Shown in pieces: positions 59,934 to 64,000 of a DNA stretch of 64,000 nucleotides (its first letter is position 1; each line of letters starts with the position of its first letter). The stretch covers positions 8,198,587 to 8,262,586 of the forward strand of contig OX465120.1 of NCBI GenBank assembly GCA_949987565.1, written 5' to 3'. The notes beneath the pieces are model-generated. The model saw only the letters and a program-made list of their open reading frames with translations. It made no database searches and had not been told where the DNA came from. The DNA is from Luidia sarsii. Taxonomy: Eukaryota > Echinodermata > Asteroidea > Paxillosida > Luidiidae. The position numbers were made by a program, and so were the translations under genes.

Positions 59934-61176
59934 TAAGGCTGTTGTCGACAAGGCTTTTGTCGACATTGTCGCGACAAAGAAAATATTCCGACATGTCGAC
60001 AAGGTTTTTCGGTTGTCGCGACAAAAACAATAAAATACATTAGCCTACATGTACCTCTACTCATAATGGCCAATCTCTGAAAAGAAGGGAATAAAAAGGG
60101 AACAAAAGATCCTAAAATTGTGTGCTGAGCATTTCATTTTTGCTTATCCACGCCGCAAAATAAAAGTAACTAAATATGTTGGAAGTTGGAAGGGATCGCG
60201 ACGCGACCAAAGAAAATCGTTCACCGAACGCATTTTGCCATTACGATGTACAGTATATAATGCATAGCGCACGTTTCTATGGCCAGTCGACAGCAGTACA
60301 GTAGCTGGTATACGTTGCTGCATCGCATGAATTTAATACACGTGCGTACGGGATACCAGTGCAATGCAGAGATCGGGAAAGATCGTGGACGTCCGAGGGA
60401 AGGATCGAGAAATGAGATCGCACGTGCGTCGCGGTCGGTACCCAGCTGAAAGTAGCCGCAAGTTTGGGCCCCAAATCCCGGCGGCCGCGGATTTTATTTC
60501 GTTGAAAAACGGACCGGAAGTACATTAAGTACATCGGAAAAAGGCCTCCTTTGCCGCATACGTTCTAGGTTTGTCTGAATGTATGGCTGAATACGCGGCC
60601 TCCTCCGTTTTTGGGCCCAATACGCGGCTGGTTTTTGGGTGCCAAATACGCGGCTACCTTTAGCTAGGTGCGGACGGTGACGTCTTTTCTTTTCATCGAA
60701 ACTATCTGGTTCTCCAACTTCCATGTACATGTGTACATAGCCAATAGGAAAACCACTGCAGCCGCTGTGCAGCGAATTCATAAATATTCATTATTTCTTG
60801 CAGTGATAACGCACGCATCGCCGACCGATGACGTCATGAATAAACAATGAGCAATCGCTTTTTTATGATTTTTTAGGAAATTACGACTGTAACACCCAAT
60901 ATCGGCACACAAATTATTTTGTTGTGTATAATCTTAAATACGAAAGCCATTAAAATATGAAATTTTATTGAAATTAAGATTATCCATGAAAACTAATTTC
61001 ACAAGTTCACAACTATGGCGGTTTGACATGCCCCATTCGTTTATTTCCTAAAAAAATTCCGACATTGTGACTACAGATTTTTGACTAAATCGAGTCTCTG
61101 TCGCGACAATGTCGACAGTCGGCATAAAATTCTCGCGACATGTCGACAAGAATTTTTTCTCACGACAACAGCCTTA
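59934..61176. mobile_element. hAT-like non-autonomous transposon, 8-bp target duplication
   Basis: The ends are TAAGGCTGTTGTCGACAAGG and, inverted, TAAGGCTGTTGTCGTGAG. CTTCTAAT flanks both sides (59926-59933 and 61177-61184), an exact 8-bp duplication as made by hAT transposases. The subterminal regions carry many TGTCGACA and TGTCGCGACA palindromes. The core (about 60180-60850) is CpG-rich. Two minus-strand frames of 85 and 95 codons (60277-60534 and 60494-60781) show no transposase motif. Confidence 0.88.
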
Positions 61177-61179
61177 CTT

Positions 61180-63790
61180 CTAATGTACATGTACTGTACA
61201 CTGAAGCGTACATAATTATTGCTAGGTAACCAATGAGTGGTGTACACATAAAGTATGCCTATGTTCACTGTGGCATAACACTGTTCCTTTGCCATATACC
61301 ATTATACCGGTACAATATCTAAATACCTCTAGTACATGTATTGTGCCTGTTTATCCATAATGCGCCCCATACTGTATTTTGGCTCATTAGTAATCTTTAA
61401 CTTTACGGTTGCTTGGCTATAAACAAGTATTGTTTGCAAAATATTTACGTGGGAGTGGAGGAATTTGTGAAGGGACCATTACCCTTCCAACACTGTGAAC
61501 ACACTGAAGTAGACATTGAGGATCTCTGGTTTGCTTGAAAAAGATTGAAATTTTGCATTACAACATGTGTACAAACATACAGTACCGTACATGTACATGT
61601 GCATGTCACTGTCATTGACATGCATGCATGACTGATGTGACTGTCAAAGTTCATTTTTTCAAGGTTTTCCTTCATTATGAAGTACGGTATAGCCTATAGA
61701 CCACAATTGACTCAAACTATTGATATCAAAGTTATTTAATCAAGTGAATCTGACAAGGATAAATTATGTACATATATTTATGTATACATGTACATGTACA
61801 TGTACCTTGCTACACTCTATATTTGACCATGTGCAGTCTGATTTAAGTTCATGGGGGCCTACACCTTACAGTTTTCCAGTGTGATACAGGCACAAACTGC
61901 TGACTTGATAGACAAATCGGAAATCCCACACAATTACTGGGCCTAACATTATCCAGTGCTTTTGTTTTCAAACAAATAAAGTAACACACATGTACTGTAA
62001 TTAAATCCCCACAAATACAGACAAATGTCAGAAATACTGGTAGTCAGTGGAATGATTTAGAGAAACAATTAGACTGGATGAACTGTGGTCTGCTACTTCA
62101 CTTCCTTGCTGATTGATGGGAGTGCCATGAATTTGGCCTTTGGGGGAATTTATGAATGAATGAATTTTCAATCTTTGGAAGTTTTAGGTGAGGGAACAAA
62201 ACTATTTCCTCAGAGAGACCGCTATTGAAGTCTAAGAAATACTCAAATAAGCAACTACACTGTCGTGACTGTAGACCATGAACTAGCTGCTGAGTCCATT
62301 ATTTTCATCGCTGCAAGGAAGGTTTAGTGACATCTAACCAAACTTCACCAGTCTGAGTTCTGGCACATAGTTCATGACTATAAACACAGCCCTAAGTCAT
62401 ATTATTCCTTAATAGTTGAGGACGTGTCATCTCATGGCTCTTGAGGAGATTTTTTTCCAGAGTGTTTTCCAAGGTAATCCCTCTGCACAATCAGTTCGCA
62501 CCCATTACACCTTGACCTTTGTTTGCCCTTCGCTCAACTGAGAAGAGCCCTCCATTGTGAGTGACTGTTTACCAAAGCTAGTTCATTGACCAATCCCATG
62601 GCCTGCATTCTACACCTTTAGAAAAGTTTACAAAGGATAATATTTTATTGAAAGTAGGTCGGTCATAAATTTGCATTTTGTTTGGCCCAGACGGTGGGCT
62701 CATTTATGCAATCTTTTTAAGGCATTTATATTGTAGTTTGTAGGTTGTGGGCGGTCCCATGTACAGTATGTGTACGTACAGTACATGTAGTACACTGGGC
62801 GTTCTATGCTACATGTCGTCCTGTGGCATGCATGCATGTACTAGTACATATACAGTACAGTACGTATTTTTGCTGGCAGTGTGCAGGGTGTACATTGGGT
62901 GGAGCCGGTGCTCAGTTGAAAACTTAACTAAAATACTGTGAACTGAACTTGGGTGGGGCTCCCTTTATAAGTTGACAAAATGGTTCTCACATGTTCAGTG
63001 GAGATTTTGGGTGAGTGTTACCCTGGTTACAGAAATGTTTTCAGAACTGCTGTAGTTAACATGTACACATGTACAGTTCAGCTTTACAACCACTGTAAGT
63101 GCATCATGGACATGTTCATTTTAGAATTTAGGCCTATAGACATTAACTTTCACAAGCTACCAAATCAGCTGCACCTTTTAATGATTGTTTTAGCACTGAG
63201 AGGTACATGTACATGTACATGTAGGCCTATTGTTACAACTTGTTTGATTGAAAACTGTGTGTGATAATATCACGGGTTATTGCAGATGTTTTTGACGGTA
63301 TGCTATCCCTGTGAGTTGATTGGACTTCACCTAGCTCTTTTAGCCTGCTTCTACTTGAGTCTTTGCCATACTGGTACAAGTTCACATACCAGGTCAACTT
63401 GTAGGTTTTGTCACTGTTGGAAAATGCAGGATACAGGTTACTAGGCCCACAGGTTACATGTGATGGGGGATGATCTTGTACATGTAGGATTGGGGCTCCA
63501 TGGGACAAACACCAAAATAGGATTTTGAAGGATTCAGGTCAAGTGGTTATAAAATTATACATTGTACCGGTAATTGTGAAGTTTATTAGCCACAGAAAAA
63601 CAAAAGAAATTTCCTTTCAAAAATTCAGTGCAGGATTTCGCAGGATTCAGGCATTGGCCAACAGTTTTGCAGGATTTCATAGGATTCGGGTCATGTGGGG
63701 CTTTAAACACTGAAGGATTGAAGGATCTTGTAGGATTTGGTTCATGAGCAACACAAAAGGTATTGGGAGTTAGGGTTAATCTGCAGTTTG
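61180..63790. other. AT-rich stretch, no supported gene
   Basis: I see no exon. TACATG palindromes occur at 61780-61803 and 63203-63222. Confidence 0.45.
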
Positions 63791-63794
63791 AAAG

Positions 63795-63990
63795 TTTTTC
63801 TTATTATTTGTTAAACTGTGAGTTCCTGACATGACCCTACAATAGCGCCATCATGTTTATAAAGGATTTTTTTAAGCGCTGGTGTGTTAATCCAGAGTGC
63901 TCAGGTTCAAGTCCTGGTCCAGGTATTAAGTTTTCTTTGCAAAAAGGTAAAAAAGATTACCAATTTCTGACACCACTAAGAAAAAGAAGC
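63795..63990 (+). repeat. Dispersed repeat interrupted by a tRNA-like fragment
   Basis: GTGAGTTCCTGACATGACCC and ACAATAGCGCC(A/C)TCAT match 972-1015 at the other end of the window, and ATTACCAATTTCTGACACC matches ATTGACCAATTTCCGACTCC at 1039-1062. Between these halves, 63876-63945 carries GCGCTGGTGTGTTAATCCAG and GGTTCAAGTCCTGGTCCAG, the 3' part of the 9.3-kb tRNA-derived family. Confidence 0.65.
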
Positions 63991-64000
63991 TTGCCATTGA

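Overview
The window is animal nuclear DNA. Genes are interrupted by GT-AG introns, coding density is very low, and the sequence is AT-rich with a few CpG-rich islands. It is saturated with mobile-element debris and with the short palindrome TACATGTA/GTACATGTAC. That dispersed motif, the frequent TAGGCCTA-type strings and the Penelope-type retroelement fit a marine invertebrate deuterostome (echinoderm, hemichordate or cephalochordate). I cannot settle the species from sequence alone. Almost all long open frames are by-products of satellite arrays and are not genes.

The one gene I can reconstruct completely is a nuclear receptor on the minus strand. It has nine coding exons between 34043 and 4764, every splice phase agrees, and the product is 522 residues. 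It contains a NR1-type two-zinc-finger DNA-binding domain (exons 2-3), a hinge, a ligand-binding domain with its signature at the exon 5/6 junction, an AF-2 helix in exon 8 and a further 84-residue C-terminal extension. Its closest relatives by motif are Rev-erb/E75/E78, but unlike Rev-erb it keeps an AF-2 core. A TATA/CCAAT promoter candidate lies just upstream at about 34.16-34.27 kb.

Upstream, two exons on the minus strand (49.7 and 42.2 kb) join in phase into an unrecognised protein. Two weaker exons (38.2 and 35.1 kb) join in phase with each other and may be its 3' end. On the plus strand a CpG-rich promoter at 43.2-43.55 kb leads into a two-exon gene for a possible 33-residue single-pass membrane microprotein (43552-43570 and 44865-44947). 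It would lie inside an intron of the minus-strand gene.

The rest is repeats. Two large minisatellites are present: a G-rich array at 11.8-15.1 kb inside nuclear receptor intron 2, and a 19-bp array at 36.2-37.75 kb with a 171-bp higher-order period. DNA transposons with readable ends include an 833-bp foldback element with 10-bp target duplications (18.8-19.7 kb), a 1.24-kb hAT-like element with 8-bp duplications (59.9-61.2 kb), a foldback element at 7.6-8.1 kb and two members of a palindromic MITE family (29.5 and 55.5 kb). A degenerate Penelope-like element with a GIY-YIG domain (30.7-31.6 kb) has related 3' tails scattered through the first 34 kb. tRNA-derived repeats and dense TACATGTA arrays complete the picture. 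The right-hand 14 kb contains no gene I can support.
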